Position numbers and translations under genes: made by a program. A model generated the notes under the pieces. The model searched no databases and was not told the DNA's origin. It worked only from the letters and a program-made list of their open reading frames with translations. A stretch of 64,000 nt of DNA from Saccharobesus litoralis (lineage in GTDB: Bacteria > Pseudomonadota > Gammaproteobacteria > Enterobacterales > Alteromonadaceae): the NCBI RefSeq assembly GCF_003063625.1, contig NZ_CP026604.1:310001-374000 (forward strand), read 5' to 3'. Below are positions 36,784 to 45,970 of the stretch, in pieces. Each line of letters opens with the position of its first letter. Within the stretch, counting starts at the first letter, position 1.

Positions 36784-37194
36784 GCCGACATTTCGTTGTA
36801 AGCCATAAAAAGACGCTATGGCTACAAGTGCGAAACCTACTCCTGAAATAAACTGAATTAAAGCCCATTTACCATATAAATTTAACCATGATGTAATGTT
36901 AAAACCATTATCTATAAAATAAGCTAAAAGCTGACCGATTGGGAGCAGTAAACCCACAAACACCGCTGAAATCATAGAGTAAGTTAACAATATTTTAAAT
37001 AAGTTTATTAAAGGCTTACGCTTACTTGTTAAATAGGAAATACCAAATAGAACAATCAATGCAACGAGCACAAAATATATAGTGATAGATAGCTCATGGT
37101 TTTTGCTTAGAAAAGAGAATTCTAATGTAGTGATACCAGCAGACATCAAAATGACAAATTCGTTGAATGATCTCAGAGCTATTTCCTTAGGCAC
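36778..37194 (-). CDS. Cassette-encoded four-helix membrane protein
   Basis: 138 residues with about four hydrophobic helices (near 18-30, 36-55, 64-90 and 110-132) and no recognised domain. The listed start is a GTG at 37194 inside the attC box GTTAGGTGCC with no clear ribosome site; an ATG at residue 17 (MSAGITTLEF) is the alternative. The stop TAA lies in the next attC box. Small membrane proteins are a common unexplained class of integron cassette products. Confidence 0.65.
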   Translation of the reverse strand: MPKEIALRSFNEFVILMSAGITTLEFSFLSKNHELSITIYFVLVALIVLFGISYLTSKRKPLINLFKILLTYSMISAVFVGLLLPIGQLLAYFIDNGFNITSWLNLYGKWALIQFISGVGFALVAIASFYGLQRNVGT

Positions 37195-37292
37195 CTAACG
37201 CCGCGGTAAAGGGTGGAATAAAGTTGGCTAACATTTTTGCTCCGCAAAAATTTTGCCAAGCTTTTTGCATCCCTTTGACTGCATTGTTAGAA
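37193..37292 (-). other. attC site
   Basis: Outer boxes ACCTAAC (37193-37199) and GTTAGAA (37286-37292), inner arms AAGTTGGCTAA and TTGCCAAGCTTTTTGCA. Confidence 0.88.
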
Positions 37293-37554
37293 ATGCCCAA
37301 CAACGCAAGAGCTGCATAAAAATGCCCTTTACTGACAATAAAAACGAATGCTTAAACTTAACGCAAAAAACTGCGATAACCAACATATAAGCAAACAATA
37401 AATTGGTTTAAAGTTAGCACGTTAACAACACCGCACTAACCTACAAAACCAAACTAAAATGCAAAATAACTTTGCACGCCAAGCTAAATTAGAAAAAGCA
37501 ACCAAACACACAAATGCCTCATTTGAAGCCGTTTACTTGTAAGATTTAACTATT
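37293..37554 (-). other. Integron cassette without a convincing gene
   Basis: About 260 bases between two attC sites. The longest minus-strand frame (MLVIAVFCVKFKHSFLLSV at the start) runs on into the attC at 37292. A short plus-strand frame, MQNNFARQAKLEKATKHTN at its start and 27 residues long, ends just before the next attC. Neither has strong support. It may encode an RNA or a promoter. Confidence 0.6.
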
Positions 37555-37635
37555 TCTAACGCCAACATAACGGGATACAAAAGCGTTAAAGGCGAAGCCT
37601 AGCTTTTGGATTCCCTGTTAATGTTATTGTTAGGT
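37555..37635 (-). other. attC site, shorter variant
   Basis: Outer boxes TCTAAC (37555-37560) and GTTAGGT (37629-37635). The inner arms ATACAAAAGC and AGCTTTTGGAT differ from the TTGGCT arms of the other sites, and the site is about 20 bases shorter. Confidence 0.82.
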
Positions 37636-37640
37636 TGCTT

Positions 37641-38042
37641 TTACTCTGAAGGTTCAGTGTCTAGGTATTTTTCCGAAGGTAAATAGAAAGAACCGTCTAT
37701 TTTATAATGTCTGTACATATCCACTATAGATATATCATTACCTTTAAATTTCCATTGAAAATGTAGTAGATAATCGGAAGTTTTATAACTGTCGTGGAGT
37801 TGTTCGTATTCTGGTAAACCTACATGGTAATGCCATAAGTGATTTTCTTTGGCATATTTCTTATCTTCTTCCGAACCATTACCTGACCAAGAAGGCGCTA
37901 TTTTACCTTCGTACTTAGAGAAATCAGAAAGACCATAGTCTTGGTAAGTAGTTATAAAATCAACTACACTATTTCTATAATCATCTGGGAACGATGTGAA
38001 TTCTTTAGCGAATTGATCACTAAACTTCCATGTGAATTTCAA
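37641..38042 (-). CDS. Putative RelE-fold toxin, cassette-borne
   Basis: 133 residues from a TTG start only four bases after the stop of a small gene at 38047. The protein begins FTWKFSDQFAKEFTSFPDDY and has a sheet-rich C-terminus (LLHFQWKFKGNDISIVDMYRH) reminiscent of RelE/YoeB-like folds, with His and Tyr residues that could be catalytic. I cannot name the family. The tight coupling to a 49-residue basic partner and the cassette location make a toxin-antitoxin pair the best reading. Confidence 0.6.
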   Translation of the reverse strand: MKFTWKFSDQFAKEFTSFPDDYRNSVVDFITTYQDYGLSDFSKYEGKIAPSWSGNGSEEDKKYAKENHLWHYHVGLPEYEQLHDSYKTSDYLLHFQWKFKGNDISIVDMYRHYKIDGSFYLPSEKYLDTEPSE

Positions 38043-38046
38043 AAGG

Positions 38047-38196
38047 TTATGCTCTGGAGAGTATTAAGTTTTTAATCTCGTCCCTAGATAACTTCTTAGT
38101 TACAGAGGTAAATTTAGAACTCAAAGCTTTTTCCATACGCTCTCTGTTGAACGTACTATTGTTTTGATTAGATTTGAATTCAGTTACAGTAGCCAT
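38047..38196 (-). CDS. Small antitoxin candidate, 49 residues
   Basis: An ATG at 38196 preceded by AAGGAG at six bases opens a 49-residue frame that begins MATVTEFKSNQNNSTFNRER and ends DEIKNLILSRA, stopping at 38047. It is too short for most ORF cut-offs. The disordered start, central helix and immediate coupling to the downstream gene match the layout of antitoxins. It carries no recognised DNA-binding motif. Confidence 0.7.
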   Translation of the reverse strand: MATVTEFKSNQNNSTFNRERMEKALSSKFTSVTKKLSRDEIKNLILSRA

Positions 38197-38277
38197 AGTA
38201 GACTCCTTATTAATTACTTATTTATTATAAACAACATTGTCATGTTGTTCAATATTTATTCTTTGTTGCACATGCAA

Positions 38278-38377
38278 CCTAACGCCCGCTTAACAGGCGC
38301 AAAATGCTTGGCTAAAATTAGGAACGAAGTGACGCAAGCCAAGCTTTTTGCGTCCTTTGTTGAAGCGTTTGTTATGT
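38278..38377 (-). other. attC site
   Basis: Outer boxes CCTAAC (38278-38283) and GTTATGT (38371-38377), inner arms ATGCTTGGCTAAAATT and AGCCAAGCTTTTTGCG. Confidence 0.9.
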
Positions 38378-38641
38378 GTTTACACGCTTAGCTAATTCTT
38401 TTTTATATTTGCTTTCAGTAATATGCCACATAAGTACACCAAACAATAAACCTGCCAACGGCCAAACGACACAATGAATTATTGCAGCCTTAGAAGTAAG
38501 GCCATCAGCAAAAGGCTTATTCATAAATGCCATCATTATGAACATAGGTAAGCCGTATGATAAAACACCACTAAAAAGTATAAAATTCAATTTACCTTTT
38601 GCTCTTGTTTGTTCCCAAGCCTTGAATTGCTCATCCTTCAT
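38372..38641 (-). CDS. Cassette-encoded small membrane protein, two helices
   Basis: 89 residues with two hydrophobic helices (about 20-40 and 52-70) between charged ends (MKDEQFKAWEQTRAKGK and ESKYKKELAKRVNT). GGAGAG precedes the ATG. The stop lies in the attC box. I do not recognise the family. It is second in the array, so it may be read from the cassette promoter in attI. Confidence 0.7.
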   Translation of the reverse strand: MKDEQFKAWEQTRAKGKLNFILFSGVLSYGLPMFIMMAFMNKPFADGLTSKAAIIHCVVWPLAGLLFGVLMWHITESKYKKELAKRVNT

Positions 38642-38668
38642 TTAAAACTCTCCATACTTCAATAAACA

Positions 38669-38769
38669 CATAACGCCGCAATATGGGGCGCAAAAAAGCT
38701 TGGCTAAAATTAGGAACGAAGTGACGCCAGCCAAGCTTTTTGCGTCCCCTCATAATTGCTTTGTTAGCT
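38669..38769 (-). other. attC site of the first cassette
   Basis: Outer boxes CATAAC (38669-38674) and GTTAGC (38763-38768). The arms pair over nearly 40 bases with AAAGCTTGGCT at their inner end. Confidence 0.92.
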
Positions 38770-39138
38770 GCGATGCTTATTTTTGTGGTAGAAACTTAAG
38801 CCTAACACCAAGCTAGCGACCATTGAAAATAGGTAAAATTTCACAGGCTCAAAACAATACAATATAAACGATGGTAGCAAGGCAAAAAAGCTAACACTGA
38901 AATAGCTTAAAGCCGAACACCGAAATAGCAAGCTTAAAACAGGACAGAAATAAATAAGCCCGATAACAAAACTAACAAAACTGAGTAGAAACGCTAGCCG
39001 TATACCAAACCAGATATCAGCAAAAGTTTCAATGCTGTTTAACAAGAAGCCAACCAGGATACAAAAGTATAAAACAACACCTAAAGCTAAATGAATTTTG
39101 GCTAAACTCGCTATTTTAGATTTGGTTAAATATTCCAT
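38764..39138 (-). CDS. First-cassette membrane protein, about four helices
   Basis: 124 residues with roughly four hydrophobic helices and a short Lys/His-rich tail (HKNKHRS); no recognised domain. The ATG lies seven bases inside the cassette from the attI core, and the TAA stop overlaps the first box of the attC, as in a compact cassette. Being nearest to attI, it is the most recently gained cassette and the best expressed one if the attI-borne promoter works. Confidence 0.72.
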   Translation of the reverse strand: MEYLTKSKIASLAKIHLALGVVLYFCILVGFLLNSIETFADIWFGIRLAFLLSFVSFVIGLIYFCPVLSLLFRCSALSYFSVSFFALLPSFILYCFEPVKFYLFSMVASLVLGLSFYHKNKHRS

Positions 39139-39340
39139 AAAGCAGCTAACAGTTTAATAGACGGACGTTTCCTAACTATTCCATCCGTCTATCACAACTT
39201 TAATTTTTTAAATATCGCTTTAGACTACTGAAAATAAACCTTTCAAGCAACCCTTTAAATAAAGTTGAATAAATTACGGTTCAATCCTTGTTTTTGTGTT
39301 AGTACGGACTAGAATGAAAGCTGTATATATAAACAGCACT
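39139..39340. promoter_or_regulatory. attI site and integrase promoter
   Basis: On the minus strand the core reads G/TTAGC with the exchange point between 39150 and 39149. The following 200 bases must hold the cassette promoter (leftward) and the integrase promoter (rightward). A perfect LexA box CTGTATATATAAACAG lies at 39321-39336, 21 bases before the integrase start. This predicts SOS induction, as described for Vibrio and clinical integrases. The region has a diverged second copy at 408-645. Confidence 0.85.
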
Positions 39341-39357
39341 CTATTAAGGAAAATAAA

Positions 39358-40326
39358 GTGAAAATAACATCACCGTTTATACAATGCATATATGAACATA
39401 TGGTAAATCGCCGATATGCAAAAAGGACTATTGAAGCCTATATCTATTGGATTATCAGATTTATTAAATATCATGATAAACAACACCCTAACCTGCTTGG
39501 CGACAAAGAAGTTGAAAACTATTTAAGTCACCTTGTTAATCATGCAAATGTCTCTGCCGCAACTCAAGGTATTGCTCTTAACGCCTTAGTTTTTCTATAT
39601 AAAGATATTATTAAGCGTCCATTAAATTTAACTTTACACTTCAATCGAAGTGCTAGATCAAGAAAATTGCCTGAAGTGCTTACACCAACCCAAGTAAAGC
39701 AACTTTTAGACAATATAGGTGGTGTGCATAATCTAATTGCTAGCCTGTTATATGCAAGCGGCTTACGACTAATGGAAGCGATACGGTTAAGGATCCAAGA
39801 TATTGATTTTGACTATAAATGTATATGTGTTTGGAATGGTAAAGGCTTTAAACATAGACGAGTAACGTTAGCTGAAGAATTAATAGAACCGCTATTGGTC
39901 CAAATTAATTACGCTAAAGCACTATACCAACAAGATATACTGCACCCGCAATATGCAGGGGTATGGTTGCCAGATGCGTTAGCAAAGAAATACCCTAACG
40001 CTCCTAAAGAATTGAAGTGGCACTATTTGTTCCCGTCATACAAAACTAGTATTGATCCACAAGCTAAAGTATTACGCCGCCACCATCTTGACGAGTCCAC
40101 TGTGCAAAAAGCGGTACGCTCTGCGGCTCAAAACTTAGATATTAATAAACGGGTAACTTGTCATACTTTACGCCACTCTTTTGCGACACATTTATTAGTT
40201 AATGGAGCGGATATAAGAACAGTTCAAGAACAATTGGGCCACGCTGATATTAGAACAACGCAAATTTACACCCATGTTCTTAACCATGGTGCAAATGGCG
40301 TTGTGAGTCCATTTTCTCGGTTATAA
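39358..40326 (+). CDS. intI: Integron integrase
   Basis: 322 residues from a GTG start with AAGGA eight bases upstream. The tyrosine recombinase residues are Arg137, Lys162, His269, Arg272, His295 and nucleophile Tyr304 (TQIYTHV). Between them lies the stretch found only in integron integrases, residues 208-246: LAKKYPNAPKELKWHYLFPS and LRRHHLDEST. It is transcribed away from attI and the cassettes, the standard arrangement. The frame is intact, so the integron may be active. Confidence 0.97.
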   Translation: MKITSPFIQCIYEHMVNRRYAKRTIEAYIYWIIRFIKYHDKQHPNLLGDKEVENYLSHLVNHANVSAATQGIALNALVFLYKDIIKRPLNLTLHFNRSARSRKLPEVLTPTQVKQLLDNIGGVHNLIASLLYASGLRLMEAIRLRIQDIDFDYKCICVWNGKGFKHRRVTLAEELIEPLLVQINYAKALYQQDILHPQYAGVWLPDALAKKYPNAPKELKWHYLFPSYKTSIDPQAKVLRRHHLDESTVQKAVRSAAQNLDINKRVTCHTLRHSFATHLLVNGADIRTVQEQLGHADIRTTQIYTHVLNHGANGVVSPFSRL

Positions 40327-40327
40327 A

Positions 40328-40362
40328 AAAGCCCAACAACTTATACAGTTATCGGGCTTTAT
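40328..40362. terminator. Bidirectional terminator between intI and metH
   Basis: AAGCCC and GGGCTT arms, extended by CAACT/AGTTATC pairing, with A and T runs on the outsides. It serves the converging intI and metH transcripts. Confidence 0.8.
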
Positions 40363-40398
40363 ATTTATTAAACCTGCTTGCTATTTAGCGCTTATATC

Positions 40399-43300
40399 TT
40401 ACACATCATACGCCAAATTCGATTGCAACCAGCGCTCGGTTTCTTCAACCGTCATACCTGTGCGCTCTGCGTAGCTTTCTATCTGGTCTTTCTCCATTTT
40501 ACCTACCGCAAAATATTTACTGTCTGGGTGGGCAAAATACCAGCCGCTGACAGCAGCACCTGGCCACATTGCGCAGCTTTCGGTTAGTTGCATATCAATT
40601 TTATTTTCGACATCAAGTAACTCCCAAAGGCGTTTTTTCTCAGTATGTTCAGGACAGGCTGCATAACCCGGTGCTGGGCGAATACCTTGGTACAATTCTC
40701 GGATCAGGGCTTCGTTATCCATAACTTCATCAGCCGCATAGCCCCATGCTTGCTTACGTACGTGTTCATGTAAATATTCAGCAAAGGCTTCGGCTAAGCG
40801 ATCGGCAATGGCTTTGACCATAATGCTGTTGTAGTCATCATGATCTTTTAAGTACTCTTCAGCCCATTCATCAGCACCAAAGATACCGACGGCAAATGCG
40901 CCTTTATAATCTGCCACGCCACTGTCTTTATCCGCTATGTAGTCAGCTAAACAACGGTTTGCTTGATCGCCACGTTTTTCTGATTGCGAACGTAAATGAT
41001 GTAAACGTGTAAGCACTTCAGAACGCGATTCGTCTTTGTATAACAATACGTCATCACCGTCGCTATTGGCTGGGAAAATACCAAACGCTGCCTTGGCAAC
41101 TAAACGTTTTTCACTAATGGCTTTATCCAACAATGCATTAGCATCGGCAAATAATTTTTTCGCTTCTTCACCGACCAACTCGTGTTCTAAAATTGCTGGG
41201 TATTTGCCGCTTAGCTGCCATGTCATAAAGAATGGCGTCCAATCAATGTAGTTACGCAAGGATTGAATATCAAAATCTTCAAAGTATTGTGTGCCTAATT
41301 GATTAGGTGTTTTAGGTGTATACTCGCTGAAGTCAGCAACAAACTTGTTATCACGGGCTTTTTCTAGCGAGATATAAGTATTACGCGGGCCTTTGCGGTT
41401 ATGTTGATCACGCACTTTAACGTAATCAGCTTGCAGCTTTTCAATAAATGGCGCGCGTTGCTCTTCAGACAATAACGCGGTTGCAACTGACACCGAGCGT
41501 GAGGCATTTGGTACATACACCACCGGGTGCTCGTAGTTTTGTTCGATCTTAACCGCAGTATGAGCCTTTGAGGTTGTCGCACCACCGATTAATAGTGGAA
41601 TATCAAAACCTTGGCGCTGCATTTCTTTCGCTACGTGCACCATTTCGTCAAGCGACGGCGTAATTAGGCCTGATAAACCAATAATATCGACTTTTTCTTC
41701 AATCGCGGTTTTTAAAATTTTATCGGCTGGCACCATAACGCCAAGGTCGACAATCTCGTAGTTATTACATTGTAGTACCACGCCAACAATGTTTTTGCCG
41801 ATATCGTGAACATCACCTTTCACTGTTGCCATCAAAATTTTACCGTTTGACGAACCAGCGGCTTTTTCCAATTCAATGTATGGCTCAAGATAGGCTACGG
41901 CTTTTTTCATTACACGCGCAGATTTTACTACCTGAGGTAAGAACATTTTACCTTCACCGAACAAATCCCCTACTACGTTCATGCCGTCCATTAATGGACC
42001 TTCAATAACGTGTAATGGGCGATCAGCTTCTTGACGCGCGGCTTCGGTATCTTCGTCGATAAATTCGGTAATACCTTTAACTAATGCATGCTCTAAACGC
42101 TTAGCCGTTGGCCAAGAGCGCCATTCTGCGGCTGTTTTGTCTTCTGCTGCTGCGCCATCGCCACGATATTTTTCAGCAATTTCCAGCATACGCTCGGTTG
42201 CTTGGTCGGTACGGTTAAGTACTACGTCTTCAACCGCGTCTTTTAATTCTTTTGGAATATCTTCGTAAATTGCCAATTGACCAGCATTAACGATACCCAT
42301 GGTTAAACCGTTGCGAATTGCGTAATACAAGAATACGGCATGGATCGCTTCACGTACCGGATTATTACCACGGAATGAGAACGACACGTTAGAGATACCA
42401 CCCGAGATCATTGCATGTGGTAAGTTATCGGTTATGTCCTTACAGGCTTCGATAAAATCAACACCGTAGTTGTTGTGTTCATCAATACCGGTTGCAACTG
42501 CAAATACGTTAGGGTCAAAAATAATATCTTCTGGTGGAAAGCCAACTTTGTTAACTAGCACATCGTACGAACGTTTACAGATCTCAAACTTACGCTCTTG
42601 AGTATCAGCCTGTCCGACTTCATCGAACGCCATAACGATAACCGCTGCACCGTAACGACGGATCAATTTCGCTTGCTCGATAAATTTATCTTCACCTTCT
42701 TTTAGTGAGATAGAGTTAACGATACCTTTACCTTGAATACATTTAAGACCCGCTTCTAAGATCTCCCATTTAGATGAGTCGATCATAATCGGTACACGGG
42801 CGATATCCGGTTCTGCGGCAATTAGATTTAAGAAGCGCACCATAGCGGCTTCTGAATCCAACATACCTTCGTCCATGTTAATGTCGATAATCTGCGCACC
42901 GTTTTCCACTTGGTCTTTGGCAACATCCAACGCTTCATCGTACACTTCTTCTTTAATTAAACGCTTAAACTTAGCTGAGCCGGTCACGTTGGTTCGCTCA
43001 CCAACGTTAACAAATAAGCTTTCGCTAGAAATGGTTAACGGCTCTAAGCCTGATAAGCGACAAGCAATTTCGCGTGGCTCTATTTTACGCGGCGCAATAT
43101 CTTTTACTGCATCATAAATAGCCGCGATATGGTCTGGCGAGGTACCGCAACAACCGCCAACAATATTAAAGAAGCCAGACTCAGCCCACTCTTTAATATG
43201 AACAGCCATATCTGGGCCGTCTAAGTCGTATTCACCAAACGCGTTAGGTAAACCCGCATTCGGGTGCACAGATACCGCAAAGTCTGAAATGCGCGCCATT

Positions 43301-44085
43301 TCTTCTACATATTGGCGTAACTCTTCTGGGCCCAATGCACAGTTAAGGCCAATTGAAATTGGTTTTACGTGACGCAGTGAGTTATAAAAAGCTTCGGTTG
43401 TTTGACCTGATAATGTACGACCAGACGCATCTGTGATAGTGCCTGAGATCATAACCGGTAATTCAATACCCTTATTTTCAAACGCCACATCAACTGCAAA
43501 GGCTGCTGCTTTAGCATTTAGCGTATCGAAAATCGTTTCAATCAATATTAAGTCAACACCACCTTCAATTAAGGCTTCGGTCGATTCAACATACGCTTCC
43601 ACTAACGCATCAAAGGTAATGTTACGAAAGCCTGGGTCGTTTACGTCTGGCGAAATAGAACAGGTTTTACTAGTTGGGCCTAATACACCTGCAACAAAAC
43701 GCGGCTTATGCGGTTCTTTGGCGGTAAATTCATCTGCCAACTCTCGCGCTAATTTAGCCGATGCAATGTTAATAGCTCGGCTTTCGCTCGCCATGTCGTA
43801 ATCTTCCATTGAGATTGTCGTGGCGTTAAACGTATTGGTTTCAATGATATCTGCACCGGCTGCGTAATACTTACCTTGGATCTCTTTGATAATTTGCGGT
43901 TGAGTTATCGACAACAAGTCATTGTTGCCTTTTAAGTCAACATGCCAGTCTTTGTATTGTTCGCCGCGATAATCTTCTTCTTCCAGCTTGTATGACTGGA
44001 TCATGGTACCCATGCCGCCATCAAGCATCATGATGCGTTCAGCTAATATTTTTTCAATTTGCGCGCGAGCTGGATGTTGTTTCAT
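40399..44085 (-). CDS. metH: Cobalamin-dependent methionine synthase
   Basis: 1228 residues, nearly the same as E. coli MetH. Four modules are visible. The homocysteine domain (1-325) has zinc Cys in GLNCALG and [10 protein letters not shown]. The pterin domain (about 350-610) has [14 protein letters not shown] and DINMDEG. The cobalamin domain (about 650-890) has [12 protein letters not shown], whose His, near residue 760, is the lower ligand of the cobalt. The reactivation domain follows, with [15 protein letters not shown] binding AdoMet. It makes methionine from homocysteine and methyltetrahydrofolate. AGGTAAAAG precedes the ATG. I see no MetJ box or cobalamin riboswitch upstream. Confidence 0.98.
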   Translation of the reverse strand: MKQHPARAQIEKILAERIMMLDGGMGTMIQSYKLEEEDYRGEQYKDWHVDLKGNNDLLSITQPQIIKEIQGKYYAAGADIIETNTFNATTISMEDYDMASESRAINIASAKLARELADEFTAKEPHKPRFVAGVLGPTSKTCSISPDVNDPGFRNITFDALVEAYVESTEALIEGGVDLILIETIFDTLNAKAAAFAVDVAFENKGIELPVMISGTITDASGRTLSGQTTEAFYNSLRHVKPISIGLNCALGPEELRQYVEEMARISDFAVSVHPNAGLPNAFGEYDLDGPDMAVHIKEWAESGFFNIVGGCCGTSPDHIAAIYDAVKDIAPRKIEPREIACRLSGLEPLTISSESLFVNVGERTNVTGSAKFKRLIKEEVYDEALDVAKDQVENGAQIIDINMDEGMLDSEAAMVRFLNLIAAEPDIARVPIMIDSSKWEILEAGLKCIQGKGIVNSISLKEGEDKFIEQAKLIRRYGAAVIVMAFDEVGQADTQERKFEICKRSYDVLVNKVGFPPEDIIFDPNVFAVATGIDEHNNYGVDFIEACKDITDNLPHAMISGGISNVSFSFRGNNPVREAIHAVFLYYAIRNGLTMGIVNAGQLAIYEDIPKELKDAVEDVVLNRTDQATERMLEIAEKYRGDGAAAEDKTAAEWRSWPTAKRLEHALVKGITEFIDEDTEAARQEADRPLHVIEGPLMDGMNVVGDLFGEGKMFLPQVVKSARVMKKAVAYLEPYIELEKAAGSSNGKILMATVKGDVHDIGKNIVGVVLQCNNYEIVDLGVMVPADKILKTAIEEKVDIIGLSGLITPSLDEMVHVAKEMQRQGFDIPLLIGGATTSKAHTAVKIEQNYEHPVVYVPNASRSVSVATALLSEEQRAPFIEKLQADYVKVRDQHNRKGPRNTYISLEKARDNKFVADFSEYTPKTPNQLGTQYFEDFDIQSLRNYIDWTPFFMTWQLSGKYPAILEHELVGEEAKKLFADANALLDKAISEKRLVAKAAFGIFPANSDGDDVLLYKDESRSEVLTRLHHLRSQSEKRGDQANRCLADYIADKDSGVADYKGAFAVGIFGADEWAEEYLKDHDDYNSIMVKAIADRLAEAFAEYLHEHVRKQAWGYAADEVMDNEALIRELYQGIRPAPGYAACPEHTEKKRLWELLDVENKIDMQLTESCAMWPGAAVSGWYFAHPDSKYFAVGKMEKDQIESYAERTGMTVEETERWLQSNLAYDV

Positions 44086-44184
44086 TTAATCTTTTACCTA
44101 TTGTAGGTCGAGGCTTGCCTCGACACCTGTACTTGTCGAAATAAACTTCGACAACCAACCAAATAATTTCAAGCGTTTTAACGC

Positions 44185-44685
44185 CTATCTATGTCCCAAC
44201 TGTTCAATTATTTCTTGATGTTGAGGAAACTCTTTTGCTAATTCATCTGCATGTGGCATTACAAAATCAGCAAAATCAAAACCGGGAGCAACAGTGCAGC
44301 CTACTAATGAAAAACTATCAGATTGATTAACTGTAGCTGCAAAATAAAAACCTGCTGGCACAAAATACTGTAGGTTTTGCTCAAGCGCGAGATTTTGCCC
44401 AAGCTCGACCTGAGAATAAAGACCATCTGGCGATAACATATGAAGGGTTAACGGGCTTCCGGCATAAAAATGCCACCCCTCATCTTGATTAATTTTATGA
44501 AAGCTCGATTTTTGACCCGATATTAATAAAAAATAGATAGATGTTGCGTAATTACGAGGTCCATTAAACTGCGCTGGCAAGGCTTGATGCTCTATTTTGC
44601 CTTGGGCACGATAAACCTCTTTAAAATAGCCACCTTCTGGATGCGGCTGTAAATCTAGCGATTGAATGTATTCTTGTGCATTCAT
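44185..44685 (-). CDS. DUF985 cupin protein
   Basis: 166 residues. The single cupin barrel of the DUF985 type is recognised from LQPHPEGGYFKEVYRA, SIYFLLISGQKSSFHKI, DEGWHFYAGSPL and VGCTVAPGFDFADFVM. His residues in SSFHKI and GWHFY could bind a metal. The enzyme activity of most members is unknown; sugar epimerase-like roles have been proposed. It lies 99 bases upstream of metH on the same strand; the gap contains a dispersed TCGAGGCTTGCCTCGA-type palindrome. Confidence 0.88.
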   Translation of the reverse strand: MNAQEYIQSLDLQPHPEGGYFKEVYRAQGKIEHQALPAQFNGPRNYATSIYFLLISGQKSSFHKINQDEGWHFYAGSPLTLHMLSPDGLYSQVELGQNLALEQNLQYFVPAGFYFAATVNQSDSFSLVGCTVAPGFDFADFVMPHADELAKEFPQHQEIIEQLGHR

Positions 44686-44759
44686 TTTAAATAAAGCCTC
44701 TGGCTATTATGGTTATTCTGTTGAACAAAGCATTTTAGTACTGACTAATTCAATTGTGA

Positions 44760-45773
44760 CTAACACAAACAATCTTTTACGTATTTTTCTAACTCAGCCA
44801 CTTCTTGCCAACAAATCATCTCGAAGCAACTTTCATTAACATTTTCTTGCTCTGGTAACACGTCAATTTTTGTTTGATTCACACTTACTATTCCTTTATC
44901 GGTTAATACGAGCGCTTTAACTCGGTATTGACTGAACTCTTGCACAAAAACCTGTAATTTATTTAAGCTAAATAAGTACTGCTGACCTAAGTGCCAACCA
45001 TAGGAAAAATAACCATCGCCTTTGTTGTGATAACTTATTACTTCGTTGTCTGCGATGCTTTGTTCTAATTCGGCTTGGTTTGCATTAACTAAGTTTTGCC
45101 ATTCAAGTTCACTTGTATGGGCTAAATCAATATTGCCATCGTTTTCGTCAAATGATTGTTTGGTTAGCAATGAAACAGGTAACTTTCCATTAGAAATGCT
45201 AGTCACTAGCTTAGGATTAATCTCATGTTGCAAAGCTAACCATCTATTGAGTTTTTCTATTTGTTTGTTGTCATATAAATCAGCATGACTTGCGACAATA
45301 ATATCAGCCAGCGCTAACTGCTGCTTAAAGTTGCTATGTGATGTATAGCGTGAGTCGGCGATATTGCGTGCATCCACCAGCGTAATGGTATAACCGAGGC
45401 CAATATGATGGCGAAAGGTTTCTGATTGCAATATATCAACTATTTCATCTAAGTGGCCTAATCCAGATGGTTCTATTAATAGCCTGTCTGGTTTAATTTT
45501 TCTTAGTATTTCTACAAGCGCAACGTTAACAGGTACGCCCGCTGCACAACACATACAGCCGCCTGGCACTTCTTTAACAAATATTTGATTGTCTTGCGAT
45601 GAAGTACTTTTGATTAAGCTACCGTCGATACCTACTTTGCCAAATTCATTAACTAGCACCGCCCAGTTTTCGTGTTGCGGCTTATGTTTTAATAAATGGG
45701 AAATGACAGTCGTTTTTCCTGAACCTAAAAAGCCAGAAATAATATGAGTAGGAACTTTATTTACGCTAGACAT
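44760..45773 (-). CDS. COG0523 GTPase metallochaperone (CobW/ZNG1 type)
   Basis: 337 residues. The G1 loop is GFLGSGKTT, the metal-binding CxCC motif is EVPGGCMCCAAGVP, and a Walker B-like segment is RLLIEPSGLGH. A C-terminal CobW_C domain follows from about 215. Members use GTP to deliver zinc or cobalt to target enzymes. Here the partner is unknown. MetH, 0.7 kb away, needs zinc and cobalamin, and a zinc-type TonB receptor lies 6.5 kb upstream, but no Zur box is seen before this gene. Confidence 0.88.
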   Translation of the reverse strand: MSSVNKVPTHIISGFLGSGKTTVISHLLKHKPQHENWAVLVNEFGKVGIDGSLIKSTSSQDNQIFVKEVPGGCMCCAAGVPVNVALVEILRKIKPDRLLIEPSGLGHLDEIVDILQSETFRHHIGLGYTITLVDARNIADSRYTSHSNFKQQLALADIIVASHADLYDNKQIEKLNRWLALQHEINPKLVTSISNGKLPVSLLTKQSFDENDGNIDLAHTSELEWQNLVNANQAELEQSIADNEVISYHNKGDGYFSYGWHLGQQYLFSLNKLQVFVQEFSQYRVKALVLTDKGIVSVNQTKIDVLPEQENVNESCFEMICWQEVAELEKYVKDCLC

Positions 45774-45970
45774 GGTTCGACAGTAACAGATGCTTTAATT
45801 GCATATTATGCCAAGCTTACTTGCATGGCTCTATTTCGAAACATGCATCAATTGATTTAGATAATTTCAATTTGAAGGCTAGTTACACTTGTTTGCATAA
45901 CTAGACACTATCGTAGATAGGTAAAGTAGCTAAAACAGGTTCGTTTTAGCTACGTAGTAATAACCTGTAA

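Noticed and set aside
40378-40587. Plus-strand frame of 69 codons after intI
   Set aside because: Mostly antisense to the 3' end of metH, which is unambiguous.
44086-44184. Cobalamin riboswitch before metH
   Set aside because: The gap is under 100 bases and shows only a dispersed palindrome, with no B12-box sequence.
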